Below are positions 19,969 to 30,100 of a stretch of DNA of 52,994 bases, in pieces. The notes under the pieces were generated by a model. That model searched no databases. It saw nothing but the letters and a program-made list of their open reading frames with translations, and was not told the DNA's origin. A program made the translations under genes and the position numbers. Each line of letters opens with the position of its first letter. Within the stretch, counting starts at the first letter, position 1. Source of the stretch: a virus; the IMG/VR virus record IMGVR_UViG_3300042374_001596, positions 1 to 52,994 of that record; one strand, 5' to 3'.

Positions 19969-22437
19969 TTAAGTATAAATTAATGTTCTCATTGATTGAC
20001 TTGTGCTTGGAAGCATAAAATATAAAAATATCAAATCATCACTTATTTTATACATTGGAAATGTCTTTATTCTTGAGAAATTGTTATTGTTTGATGTGTA
20101 TGGAAAAAACGCGCATGTTTCTACTTTAAAATTATTTAAATCTATATAACCACATTGCTGACTGTTTCCTCCATATGTAAAATATAAACGATCTTTAAAA
20201 TCATATGTTGTTTGTGCTCCCAAAGAAAATGGATTGTTTTGGCCTTGATTTTCTATATTTGGTAGAAATGCCTCCCACTGTTCTGTAGTTACATTATATC
20301 TTAAAAATGTAAATTTAAAAGCAGCCGTACCGACAGCTCCAGCATTATAATATACGTATTTGCCGCGATTTTGCGTGCTATTTTCTACGCAGTTAAGCAT
20401 TATATTGCTACCACCCAAGGCTTGACGACTATTGCCAAGAATCGCGTAAACGCTAGTAGTATCCAATGAAGTGGTTGTGGCTGCGGTAGTTAATGCTGTA
20501 GCAGTGTTAGACGTAATTGTAGTCTCAGTAAAAGAAGAGGTACCAGCTAAAATTGCTACTCTTTTACCAGCATGAATATTTGTAGTCCAGTTTTTTGTAG
20601 AGTCTGTTATAACGCCAGCTGCACTTGAAGCCGTACAAGTTCCATATCCATCTTTATCTGCTGTTGTGCCATCTGTTACATCCACACCAGCTGGTCTTAA
20701 ATTAACTATATAGTATCTAGCTCCAGCACTAGGGGCGCTGGCCATAGCATTGACTGTTAAGCTATTAGATGTGTTTGATGTTATTTTTCTTACAATGCTG
20801 GTAGGAGTCGCTGTATTTTGTACAGCAGATTGAACTAGTAGTAATCCATATCCAGACCATTGATTCGTTGCCCAATTTTTAGAAAGATCAAATACTTGTG
20901 TGGCTGAAAATACATTTGATGCAGCTGCGGCTACTGTTCCAGTAAGCGCGGCAGTTAAAGTAGTTACAGATGCTGCACCAGTAAATGTGAATGATTGATT
21001 AAAAGAACTATCCGTGCATCCCGTTATAGCTCCAATATCACCAGTTGAAAGCAAATGATCACGAACAGTTGTAAATGTTCCTACGCCACCAGCTCTCGTA
21101 ATTGTAGAAATTGGTATTGGTTCAAATCCAGAAACATTTGCTCCTGTTGGAGTTAAAAGAATATTGTTTAAATATCCTTTATCGTACCAGTAATTATTCG
21201 GCATCCAAACATCTTCATCTTCATTATAAATGAACCATTTTTGAGATGTGCTGGTTTGTGTATAAAGTTTTGTATTGTCTTGACCAATATGGTATTGGCT
21301 AGAAGAATCTGGCTCGGTATCAAATGGTCTGTGCAGTGTGATTTTAGTATCTGTATTTTCAGAAATTACTCTATATTGCCCAGCGCCAACGCCACTAGTA
21401 ATAGAAAGTAACATATTTCTATAGTCACCAGTAGTCCAATTCGCGCCAGTATCATTAATTTCTGTTGTTGTTGCGCTGGTTACAGTCCCACTTGTGAATC
21501 CGGACGCCATATTGGAAAAAGAATCAATCGTCAAATCGCTTGGACTTGATGGCGTCATATTGTTAACTGTTTTATTATACCAAACATTTGAACCTAAATC
21601 ATATTTTACCAAATTCCATGGCGCATTTTGAACTGATGCATAAAAAATACATTCTGTGTCTAAAATTTCAAAAAAAGATGTTTTGTCTGGTACTATATCC
21701 CAAGGCGAATCTATAGTAGCTTCAGAATATTGAATTCCTATTATTGATTGAGAACCAGCTGTTGTACTTATAGCGACTGGAAGATATTGCCCCCAATCTT
21801 GGCGAACACCAACTAAGTTAACTTGGGTCAATGCTATAGCGCTTGGACCATTTGATAAAATTTTTCTAATACTGTTTGTACCAGCGCCAATTAAGATTTT
21901 CATTTCGTATCCCATCCATCTATTTGTAGGCCAAGATTTTGTAGAATCTGTAATAGATTGTGCTACTGCCCAAGTTGTACCAACAGTTGACGAAGTTGGT
22001 ACTAATTTTTCTTCTGTAACTGGCGCTGAAATACTAGTTATTGTTCTAATTTGATTTTTACCTTTGCCTTTATAAATTCTGATTTTTTTACCAACAAATT
22101 CAGGCTTAGAATCAACAAAAGCTGCGCTTACTTTATTTGATGAAGCAGTAATTACTTGACCTTTATACCCATCATTTGAATAAACTAAATTTACTGCAGT
22201 ATTAGTGGTAGTGTAAGGCGGAAGTCCAATTTGTGTAGTCAAAACAGAATCTGAAATTAAATCATTTCTATATATTCCGTTTCCAGCACCATTGTTATAA
22301 TAATAATATCTATCTTTTAAATCTTTTCTGAAACAAATAGATCCATTAGCAGCATTTGCGCCAATTATATAAGAACTTTTTAAAAATTCATATGTTGGCT
22401 GATCTAAAACAGGAACTAATTTATTTTGAATACCCAT
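19969..22437 (-). CDS. large virion/tail protein, 822 aa
   Basis: Thr/Ser/Asn-rich, beta-dominated protein. Internal pseudo-repeats of the type 'DSTKSWPTNRWMGYEMKILI / GAGTNSIRKI', 'DTGANWTTGDYRNMLLSI / GAGQYRVI' and 'DLSKNWATNQWSGYGLLL' recur at intervals (near residues 168, 330 and 505), each a W-x-x-N/G-x-W/Y-x-G block followed by an 'IxxNTxxxLT' strand. The C-terminal part has aromatic WEAFLPNIENQ and YGGNSQQCGYIDL. The repeats suggest a beta-propeller or stacked beta-domain adhesin. No precise family match. Confidence 0.65.
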   Translation of the reverse strand: MGIQNKLVPVLDQPTYEFLKSSYIIGANAANGSICFRKDLKDRYYYYNNGAGNGIYRNDLISDSVLTTQIGLPPYTTTNTAVNLVYSNDGYKGQVITASSNKVSAAFVDSKPEFVGKKIRIYKGKGKNQIRTITSISAPVTEEKLVPTSSTVGTTWAVAQSITDSTKSWPTNRWMGYEMKILIGAGTNSIRKILSNGPSAIALTQVNLVGVRQDWGQYLPVAISTTAGSQSIIGIQYSEATIDSPWDIVPDKTSFFEILDTECIFYASVQNAPWNLVKYDLGSNVWYNKTVNNMTPSSPSDLTIDSFSNMASGFTSGTVTSATTTEINDTGANWTTGDYRNMLLSITSGVGAGQYRVISENTDTKITLHRPFDTEPDSSSQYHIGQDNTKLYTQTSTSQKWFIYNEDEDVWMPNNYWYDKGYLNNILLTPTGANVSGFEPIPISTITRAGGVGTFTTVRDHLLSTGDIGAITGCTDSSFNQSFTFTGAASVTTLTAALTGTVAAAASNVFSATQVFDLSKNWATNQWSGYGLLLVQSAVQNTATPTSIVRKITSNTSNSLTVNAMASAPSAGARYYIVNLRPAGVDVTDGTTADKDGYGTCTASSAAGVITDSTKNWTTNIHAGKRVAILAGTSSFTETTITSNTATALTTAATTTSLDTTSVYAILGNSRQALGGSNIMLNCVENSTQNRGKYVYYNAGAVGTAAFKFTFLRYNVTTEQWEAFLPNIENQGQNNPFSLGAQTTYDFKDRLYFTYGGNSQQCGYIDLNNFKVETCAFFPYTSNNNNFSRIKTFPMYKISDDLIFLYFMLPSTSQSMRTLIYT

Positions 22438-22440
22438 ATT

Positions 22441-22962
22441 TTATGTATTTATTATATTTGCACGAGTGCCATTTGCAAATGTTCTTCTTGTTTCGTTTAT
22501 TAATTGTTCGTTTACTCCAAAAGTACCAATAGTATTAATATTCACATTTTGGTTTCCTGGTAAATTTCCAGCAATACTGTCTATAACTACGCGCTGCCTG
22601 CTCGCTGTGTCAATTATGCCTAAACTTTGAGACATTAATAGTAATTTTCTAAGGATAGCCGAATTATCGTTTATAGAATTTAATAAATCTTGAAGGGTTT
22701 GGTCTTTTGCAGAAATATACCCATCCTCTATAAAAATTTGCAAACTATCACTGTTAGACATGCCGCTTGTGTCAAAGCCCAGATTCAATACATTTCCAGA
22801 TACTGTCCCGCCTCTTGTTGAATCGGCAAAATTATAAATAATAATATTATTAGTAACATTTGTTACTAAAAGTATCGATTCAAGATTTACAGAGGCATAG
22901 TCTGTAAGAGTAATTTCTCCAGAAGCTGCATTAAATGTATAATTTTCTACAAGAATTTTCAT
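22441..22962 (-). CDS. conserved phage structural protein, 173 aa
   Basis: The N-terminal half reads TFNAASGEITLTDYASVNLE, ILLVTNVTNNIIIYNFADS, GGTVSGNVLNLGFDTSGMSN and DSLQIFIEDG, an alternating strand pattern I recall from tail/baseplate-associated proteins of large phages ('F.a...tIt...y..i.Le.il.ItNvT...iIYnf'). The C-terminal half is helical with ASRQRVVID and NVNINTIGTFG. It lies between two large virion genes with 2-3-base gaps. Probably a virion adaptor. Confidence 0.62.
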   Translation of the reverse strand: MKILVENYTFNAASGEITLTDYASVNLESILLVTNVTNNIIIYNFADSTRGGTVSGNVLNLGFDTSGMSNSDSLQIFIEDGYISAKDQTLQDLLNSINDNSAILRKLLLMSQSLGIIDTASRQRVVIDSIAGNLPGNQNVNINTIGTFGVNEQLINETRRTFANGTRANIINT

Positions 22963-22964
22963 AT

Positions 22965-24869
22965 TTACCCCAAAGCTATTGCAAATGCAATACTATTGTT
23001 TACACCTAAATTATTTATCTGGTTTTGTAAATTTACATTTACCTGATTTAATTGTCCAGTGGTTGCATAATTAGACAAATCAATTCCAGTAATAAAGCCA
23101 CTTGGATTATTATTCGTATAAAACGCTCCAGTTTGGTTGGATGTAATAAAATTACCAGTTTCAGAAGGGCGTACAACACTGCCCGTAGTATAATTTGATA
23201 AATCAACTCCTGTTATAAAACCACTTGGATTATCTTTTGTATAATAATTAGATAAATCTATATTAATTCCTGTTAATACAGGGTTTCCGGAAACGGTTAA
23301 AAGGTTGTTAACATTAACGGAATTTTGACGAACAACTAAATTATCGGCGGCACCAAGAGCACCATTGCCGCTTTTATAAATAATAAATTCTCTAGACTTA
23401 ATGGGATCTGGATTAATATAAATATTTCCATGAGCAATAATTGGTCCGCCTCTGTTATCTGAAGTTCTTGCTCCACCATATAAATTAATGCTGCCAATAG
23501 TTTCTGGAAGTGGAGCAAATGTGGGTAAATTTCCACCACTACCACCTATTATAGTTATATTACCTGGCGTTACTGGGGGAAATCCACCTGATAGGGCATT
23601 GCCGCCTATTAAAGTAATATTTCCGCCATTTGCAAATGAAAATGCACTTCCATCTCCAACTCCAGATCCGCCGCGTATTATAACTGATTCTCCGAATGCA
23701 TCTGTAATTCCTACAACATCTTTTCCTGCAAGATTTATAGTACCACCAGTAATGATTATACCGCTTGAGAAAGTTTTTAGGCCGCCAATAGTTTGATTTC
23801 CAGTTGTATTTACATATGTTGTTGGGTCAATAGTTATTCCGCTAATTTTTAGTGATAGGCCATTTTGTATATTAAGATCAGAATCATTAACGCTAATAAC
23901 TGGCGTACCAACATCTCCACTTTTATAAAATAGAACGCTTAAGTCTTTATTTGTGCCGCGATTTATAGAAATGCTGGATTGCAATTGAATATTTCCATTT
24001 GCGTTTGCGCCTGTCCCCCCCTGAATAACTACAGGACCACCAAATCCACCACCATCTCCTCCAAATAAATTTAATTGGTTACCAAAAAAACCGTCTGGCC
24101 TACCTTTTATCTGATTAGCATAAACCGTGCTTAAAAATGTTTTTATACCACTAACTGCTTGATCACCAATCGTATATACCAAATTTTCAATTCCGGTTAT
24201 AAAACCAGAGTTATTTAAATTATTGATCTGATTTTGCAAATTAGATCCTGTAGATTCTAAGTTTAGAATTGTAGAATATTTATTATCAACGAAACCACTA
24301 TAATTTGTTACGTCTTGAATAGCAGCAATGTCATTTAGAGTTGAAAGATCATCACTTCTTCTTGCAATACCAAATTTAAAATTCTTGCTATGGTCAAAAC
24401 CAATGATTGGCCCATAATCATTGATGCCAGAAAAACCGCTACCAGTTACGAAAAATATTCCCCCATCAACCGCACCGCCAGTTAAATTTAAAATTAAGTA
24501 TGGGCTTTGAACATTAAAATTTGTAGTACTAACTATAGTTTCTGTTCCTGTAACAAACAAGTTTTTTATATAAATATTATCAACAAAATTTTTAATACCA
24601 GAAATCGTTTGATCGCCAGTTGTAAATACAACATTTGTTGTTGTTATATATCCGCTAGGATTCGACGCCGCGTAAAACGCTCCAGTTTGGCCTGTCGTTA
24701 TATACGGCGAAAGATCTACGCCTGTAATAAAACCGCTAGGGTTATCTCTGGTGTAGTAGTTTGAAAGGTCTACGTTTACCGCCTCGCCAGATAATAAAAT
24801 ATTATACTTTCCAAATCGGCTTTGATCTGAAAGTATTTTTTTATTGAATATATCTACTGATAGTGGCAT
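22965..24869 (-). CDS. modular tail-fibre protein, 634 aa
   Basis: Built from the same parts as the fibre genes at 17511 and 30358: NPSGFITGVDLSPY units, three copies of a 'TTGDQTISGIKNF' module (near residues 78, 235 and 360), and the GGIFFVTGSG/GPIIGFDHS block. It also has Gly-rich stretches (GGDGGGFGGPVVIQGGTGAN; GGNALSGGFPPVTPGNITII) resembling collagen-like or polyGly-II tips. It likely forms a trimeric fibre. Directly downstream of the membrane/Pro-rich gene at 24876. Confidence 0.78.
   Translation of the reverse strand: MPLSVDIFNKKILSDQSRFGKYNILLSGEAVNVDLSNYYTRDNPSGFITGVDLSPYITTGQTGAFYAASNPSGYITTTNVVFTTGDQTISGIKNFVDNIYIKNLFVTGTETIVSTTNFNVQSPYLILNLTGGAVDGGIFFVTGSGFSGINDYGPIIGFDHSKNFKFGIARRSDDLSTLNDIAAIQDVTNYSGFVDNKYSTILNLESTGSNLQNQINNLNNSGFITGIENLVYTIGDQAVSGIKTFLSTVYANQIKGRPDGFFGNQLNLFGGDGGGFGGPVVIQGGTGANANGNIQLQSSISINRGTNKDLSVLFYKSGDVGTPVISVNDSDLNIQNGLSLKISGITIDPTTYVNTTGNQTIGGLKTFSSGIIITGGTINLAGKDVVGITDAFGESVIIRGGSGVGDGSAFSFANGGNITLIGGNALSGGFPPVTPGNITIIGGSGGNLPTFAPLPETIGSINLYGGARTSDNRGGPIIAHGNIYINPDPIKSREFIIYKSGNGALGAADNLVVRQNSVNVNNLLTVSGNPVLTGINIDLSNYYTKDNPSGFITGVDLSNYTTGSVVRPSETGNFITSNQTGAFYTNNNPSGFITGIDLSNYATTGQLNQVNVNLQNQINNLGVNNSIAFAIALG
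24220..24510 (-). repeat. fibre module copy 2 (about 100 codons), paired with 18309-18605
   Basis: Encodes LNLTGGAVDGGIFFVTGSGF, NDYGPIIGFDHSKNFKFGIA, RRSDDLSTLNDIAAIQD and NLESTGSNLQNQINN. Confidence 0.85.
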
Positions 24870-24875
24870 GTAGTG

Positions 24876-25205
24876 TTAATTATTTGTATTTGTAATTGAA
24901 TTCGTTACTGGAAAATTGGTTGAAAAATTTGTTGCAACATTGGTTGGGAAAACTTGCGGCGGAGCTGGTGTTATCGCTGGAATCGGGGCAACAATTGGGT
25001 TTATTGGTTCATCTATTGGCGTGACTATCGGTGGGTTAATAACGTCACCACCCACGGCAATATTTGTAAAAATTCTTGTATTAAACGCGTAATTTGGAAA
25101 AGTTTTCGGCCCGTAGCTTGCTGGCCAAACTAATATAAAACTTAAAAATAGCCCAATTATGGCAAAAATAATGGTGTCTGTGGGTAGTCTGAGAATAGAA
25201 ATCAT
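24876..25205 (-). CDS. single-span membrane protein with Pro-rich tail, 109 aa
   Basis: A hydrophobic segment (TIIFAIIGLFLSFILVWPA) at residues 10-28 is followed by a tail rich in Pro, Thr, Asn and Ile (PIVTPIDEPINPIVAPIPAI) and ending in TN repeats. It could be a membrane-anchored lysis or envelope factor, or a virion cap. GTGTAA lies 8 bases before the ATG, making it the first gene of the fibre transcript at 22965. Function unknown. Confidence 0.62.
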   Translation of the reverse strand: MISILRLPTDTIIFAIIGLFLSFILVWPASYGPKTFPNYAFNTRIFTNIAVGGDVINPPIVTPIDEPINPIVAPIPAITPAPPQVFPTNVATNFSTNFPVTNSITNTNN

Positions 25206-25213
25206 AGTATGCT

Positions 25214-25219
25214 TTACAC
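25214..25219 (-). promoter_or_regulatory. GTGTAA motif, 8 bases before the start at 25205
   Basis: Minus-strand GTGTAAAGCATACTATG. Compare the near-identical element at 15194. Confidence 0.55.
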
Positions 25220-25259
25220 TTATAACTCATTAAACATAGGCACATCAATCAAAATACTT

Positions 25260-25826
25260 TTATTTTTCTATAAAATCAACCAATTGACCTGAAGAGTTTA
25301 GTTGTTTTTTAATTGGCGTGATAAATTCGTTGCATAATTCTAAATTAAATTTGTTTTTAATTTTATTAACAGTGCCTTCCTGACTTGCCTGTAAATCTTC
25401 AAAATTTATCATAATAGATATGTCGGGATTTTGTTCACAAAAGTCTGTGTAAATTTTTTGCCTTTGGGTATAAAAATCCAAATCATCTTTATAAACTTCT
25501 AAGCCCATAGGAGTATTATAAAACCAAATATCTTTATTTGCTAGCCTTGGTAAAAATTCAAAGGTATTTTGATGCTTTAATTTAACACTCTCTGACCAAC
25601 AATCATAATTTCGGTTTGTGAAAATAAAATAAGGCTGTTCATTTGTGTATTTTTTAATGTATTCTAAAATAATCTCAGACGGAGGAACCCCATGTTTCCA
25701 TCCAAGATAGTGCGTGTGATGCTCTCCCAAGTCGCAAACATATGCTTTAAAATTTATAGTAAGTAGACATTGCAGCAGATTTGTTCCTGTTCGTGGCATG
25801 CCGTAAACTTTTAAAATCTCTTTCAT
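25260..25826 (-). CDS. sulfotransferase-like protein, 188 aa
   Basis: The N-terminal VYGMPRTGTNLLQCLL is the phosphate-binding loop (GxPRSGTxLLxxxL) that holds the 5'-phosphosulfate of PAPS in sulfotransferases. Later segments FTNRNYDCWSESVKLK (the 3'-phosphate-binding R/N..S step) and ISIMINFEDLQASQEG (strand then E-D-L) keep the family order, in a short version. Predicted to move sulfate onto a sugar or protein. It sits beside a glycosyltransferase-like gene inside the fibre cluster, so a fibre or cell-surface glycan may be the target. Confidence 0.75.
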   Translation of the reverse strand: MKEILKVYGMPRTGTNLLQCLLTINFKAYVCDLGEHHTHYLGWKHGVPPSEIILEYIKKYTNEQPYFIFTNRNYDCWSESVKLKHQNTFEFLPRLANKDIWFYNTPMGLEVYKDDLDFYTQRQKIYTDFCEQNPDISIMINFEDLQASQEGTVNKIKNKFNLELCNEFITPIKKQLNSSGQLVDFIEK

Positions 25827-25835
25827 TGGGCGTTA

Positions 25836-26621
25836 TTAAAGATTTAATCTTTGAACTAAATTTTCTATTTTTTCCGAAATTCCGTACTGATTTTTTGCAC
25901 CCATCAAGTGAGTGTATTTTTTAGCCATTGCCTCTTCATTACTTGGCCACCCATTTGGAAAAACAAAATCTATTTTTTTATCATAGAACTTCGCTATTGC
26001 AGAAAGATAATATTGTTCGGCTATTACGGCTTTTGTCCATTGATTATGTTTAAACCCGTGGTAATGAGTCCAAAAATCTTGATTGCTAGGATCTTCTACA
26101 AATTGAATTGCTGATTTGCTGTATTTTCTTATAAAATCTGTATCATGCCCGCCAATAACACCAACATTTACTGCATATTCTGGTTTAGAATTATTAATTA
26201 TATGCAAATTTGGACAATGTCTTTCTAGTTTTTCAATTTCATAAAAATAATTAACAGCATTTTCTGGAGATTGGGCAAAAATTGCAGAGTTTGAAATATT
26301 TCCAATTCCCTCATATAGAAAAACATCGTAATCCACATGAATAAATGGTTGTTTTTTTTCTGCAATTTGCCCGTAAGCATAGAGCTTACTAATGCTCCAA
26401 GTCTGTGAATATTTTGAATCTACCTCGTTAAGCCCTTCTGAAATAGATGTCCATTTTATGTCTTTAAAAATTTCTGCACCTTTTGTATCAGTAATAAAAT
26501 GCACCTCGCCAAAATTTTTTAATAAAAAATATGATGATAATTTATGTAAATTTATTATAAATGGAGAAGGATTAGCGGCGTAACCATTTGTCCAATATGA
26601 CATGTATGGTACTAGTTTCAT
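25836..26621 (-). CDS. glycosyltransferase-like protein, 261 aa
   Basis: Starts MKLVPYMSYWTNGY. A central strand QPFIHVDYDVFLYEG carries a D-x-D (D-Y-D) in the position of the metal/nucleotide-sugar site of GT-A enzymes. NVGVIGGHDTDFIRKYSKSA follows, then WTKAVIAEQYYLSAIA. This order fits a family of bacterial GT-like proteins around 260-280 residues. Donor and acceptor are unknown. The neighbouring sulfotransferase suggests stepwise decoration of one glycan. Start overlaps the fibre gene at 26618 by ATGA. Confidence 0.7.
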   Translation of the reverse strand: MKLVPYMSYWTNGYAANPSPFIINLHKLSSYFLLKNFGEVHFITDTKGAEIFKDIKWTSISEGLNEVDSKYSQTWSISKLYAYGQIAEKKQPFIHVDYDVFLYEGIGNISNSAIFAQSPENAVNYFYEIEKLERHCPNLHIINNSKPEYAVNVGVIGGHDTDFIRKYSKSAIQFVEDPSNQDFWTHYHGFKHNQWTKAVIAEQYYLSAIAKFYDKKIDFVFPNGWPSNEEAMAKKYTHLMGAKNQYGISEKIENLVQRLNL

Positions 26622-27163
26622 AAAATTTCGAGAAGTTCGTCAATTAAATTAATGCCAATACCAACAACACCTTGGTTATTGTAATTATAAAAATAATTTG
26701 ATGGTGGCGTTACGCTAACAGATGAAAAATTAATTACATTATCACCAATATTTTGCAATAAAATTCTTGTAGTATACCCCTCAAATGAATATATGATATT
26801 TTCATCGCCGAGTTCTGCAAAAACTGTATTTGATGGAAAGGTGTGAGCAACGTGCCCTTGATGATCGGCAATTAAATATACATTTATGTTTTTTCCAATT
26901 GCAAAATTGGCATAAAAAACTGTTAATGAATCAGCTGCTTTTATTAAAAATGTATCATAATTTTTAATATCTAAAGTTACATTATTTTGATTTTCTATAT
27001 ATTGTATTGTGCTAATTGTTGGATCTGCCCATGTTCCGTCGCCGCGTAAAAAGTTTTTATTATCACCAGTAGTGGCTTGTGGAACAAAACCGGGGCGACC
27101 AGCATAACTACCAGAAACACCGTCATATGTTTTTGCTACATAATATTTATTGAGATCTATCAT
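26618..27163 (-). CDS. tail-fibre or tip protein with FLRGDGTW motif, 181 aa
   Basis: Carries NKNFLRGDGTWADPT, the hallmark found near the ends of many phage and bacterial fibre proteins, then a beta-rich domain (YDTFLIKAADSLTVFYANFA) and a C-terminal half with SSVSVTPPSNYFYNYNNQG. The acidic end LIDELLEIL is exposed. Stop and next start overlap (ATGA). Probably a fibre subunit whose surface is modified by the downstream enzymes. Confidence 0.65.
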   Translation of the reverse strand: MIDLNKYYVAKTYDGVSGSYAGRPGFVPQATTGDNKNFLRGDGTWADPTISTIQYIENQNNVTLDIKNYDTFLIKAADSLTVFYANFAIGKNINVYLIADHQGHVAHTFPSNTVFAELGDENIIYSFEGYTTRILLQNIGDNVINFSSVSVTPPSNYFYNYNNQGVVGIGINLIDELLEIL

Positions 27164-27172
27164 GATTAAAAA

Positions 27173-30100
27173 TTAAATATTGGCATAGGTTTCGATTTGT
27201 GTAATTTCTTCTGAAGATAGCTCCCTGTTATAAATTAGTATTTCTACTATTTGACCTGGTAATATTTCATCAGGAGTGCCCCTTCCCCCTATAACGATAT
27301 TAGTCAACTGTGGCAAGTTATTCATCGTGCCGTATGATATATTATATGATGTTACGCCATTAATGCGAATAAAATTAGAATTGGGTATGCCGTTATGCAC
27401 AACAGTTTGAACATGATAATTCGCAAGGCTGCTTGAAGAAGCGGCTGTTGGCCCAGCAATTTGTCTGGCTTCGGTGTAGTAGTAGCCCCTATCTTCGTTA
27501 GCGTTTTTAAAGACGTAACACAAATCTCCTGATGTTGAGTTTAAGTAACCTTTTTGACCTGTGGTAGCAGGGTTATTATATCTACCAATAACTACAAAGG
27601 TGCGAGGTGCGCCATTGCTTATAGGGGTAGGAAATGTAAACGTAAAATATGTATTAGAGCCATTAAATGAAACAGCTTTGCGGCCATTAAACTCATTTGT
27701 TAGCAAGGTCGGATTATTAAATGCGGTGGCTACTACTCCATTCTGCTGATCGGTCCAAGAGGTAATGTTGCCACCAGACTCACTAATACCACTATCGGCA
27801 TTGAATCTAACAAGCAATCCATTTCTAGGAATCTCAGAAACAGGATTTGCAAATGGTGCAGTCTGAGGTACAAAGTTTGCAGTATATCGGGCAACACCTT
27901 TGGTAATTCTTAGTTCGTCGATGTAGCCGTTAAAAGAACCATCCCCACCTCTACCGATATAGATATTTGATGGTAAAGAATGAGATTGTAGAATAGGAAT
28001 ATTTAAATTTGTAAGACCTGAATCTGCTACCCCGTTTACGTAAACTGTGGTATTTGCACCATTACGTACCCAGGCTATATGTGTCCATTGATTTTGAGGA
28101 ATAGTTGCATTGCCCACTATTGGGGCACCCCCAAACGGTTGATACCAAGAGCTAGAACCATTTTGTATTAATAGGCCTATTTTGTTTGAAGAGGTTATTT
28201 GCAATTCCCAGGGAGAATATATTCCAGCAAGTCTTGTTGTAATTAATGCCCCGCCAGATTGAGATGCTGCGCTAAAAACCCACATTTCAACGGTGTAATT
28301 AGTATTATAAAAATTAAAAGTACTATTACCCGCAATTTCTAAATAATCCCCATTACCATCAAAAAGAGCCGCTCCACTTCCAAACTTTTTAATAGCCGTA
28401 TCTATCTGAGCATTTCCATAAGCTGTCAAAGCGAAATTATTCGCAGAAGAGTCGGTAAAAGGTGCAGGATTAAAGTTTAATAATAATGAAACATTATTAA
28501 AGTTTGGGTCATCATTGATATTTGATGGTAATTGGGTGGCAGGAGGAGTAAAGGTTGTTGTATATCTAGCAACTCCCTTGGTTACTCTTAAATCATCGAT
28601 ATAGCCATTAATAGTATACGATCCAATAGTTTCTGTAATCGTGCTAATTAAAACACCACCTCTTGAAAAATTTACAGAGTTAGTTAAAGATATAACACTG
28701 ATACCGTTTAAAAATACCTTTAAAGAAGAGCCAGAGCGGGAAACTGCTATATGGTTCCATGTATTAATTATTGGATGAGATGAGGCATTAGTTGGAGTTC
28801 CATTATGGAAAAAATACAGTTGCCCAGATGAATCTACCGCAATTGCAAATCCATCTGATCTTGTAGAGTTTTGATTTGGCAACGTAGCATCATATAAGCA
28901 TTGGTTGGTAGACAATGATAGAGGATAATACCACATTTCTACAGTAAAATCTCCAGGAAACTGAAATGCTTCATTGAATGAAGAAGCTAGATAATCCCCA
29001 CTACCATCAAAACTAACAGAACCTCCTCCATACTTGTACGTAGAAGTACTAATTTTCGTATTTCCATACTTTGTTAGTTTAAAATTATTTTTAGATTTAT
29101 CCGCATAAGAATCTCCATCCATGTGTAGTAATAAAGAAACATTATCGCCGTGTGGATCTGAAGGATCGGGTAATTGTTGCGCTGGCGGGGTAAAGTTCGA
29201 AGTATATCGGGCAATGCCAGATGTAATTCGAAAATCATCTAAATATCCTTGAAAATAGAAACCGTAATTAGGTGCTCCACCTATTGTAAAAATATTGTTA
29301 GTTACTGGGTATGTTTGATTGCCTGACCCAACAGCGGTTCCATTTATATAAAGAGTATTAACATTATTGTTTCGTACAATAGCAAAATGTACCCACTGGT
29401 TAAGCGTAGCGGTGCCGCCTTGAAAATCGGGTGTGAAACCATCATTTAAAACAAATGTACCGTCACCATCTATATAAAAATGCACCCCACCTTGACCAGG
29501 TTGAATATCTCCAGCTTCAAAAATTGTGCCAAGACTACCGCTGCCAGTACGATATACCCAACCCTCAATAGTAAAATTGGAACTATAATCAAAAAGTTGA
29601 TTTCCTCTTATGTAATCTCCATTACCATCAAAATAGGCTGAGCCTCCTCCGTATTTCGTAATTGAAGTATCTAATTTAGCATTTCCATTTGGTGTTAATT
29701 GTAAACTGTTTGTTGATGAATCTTCTAAGAATAATATTCCTTCTGGCTCTAAGCCGTTTCCGTTATTGTATAATGCTTGAACTTCTTGCAATGTTAAAGG
29801 CCTATCCCAAATTCCTACAGCATCAAACATTCCATCTGTAACATTGTCGTTGTATGTATAAGCAATTGAGATTTTTCCTGCAGATGTAAATGTGTGTGTA
29901 TTAGATCCTATTAAAACCCCATTTAAATAAAACGATACAACTCCATTGCTGCTAACGCCACATAAATGATACCATGTATTTGTAGTAATACCTCCAGAAG
30001 AAGAAGATACAATTGCATTATTACCAGAGTTGTTTCCAATATAAACAGTACCATTGGTTAGTGAACCAAATGTAAACGCATTAACAGTTCCATCTGCACC

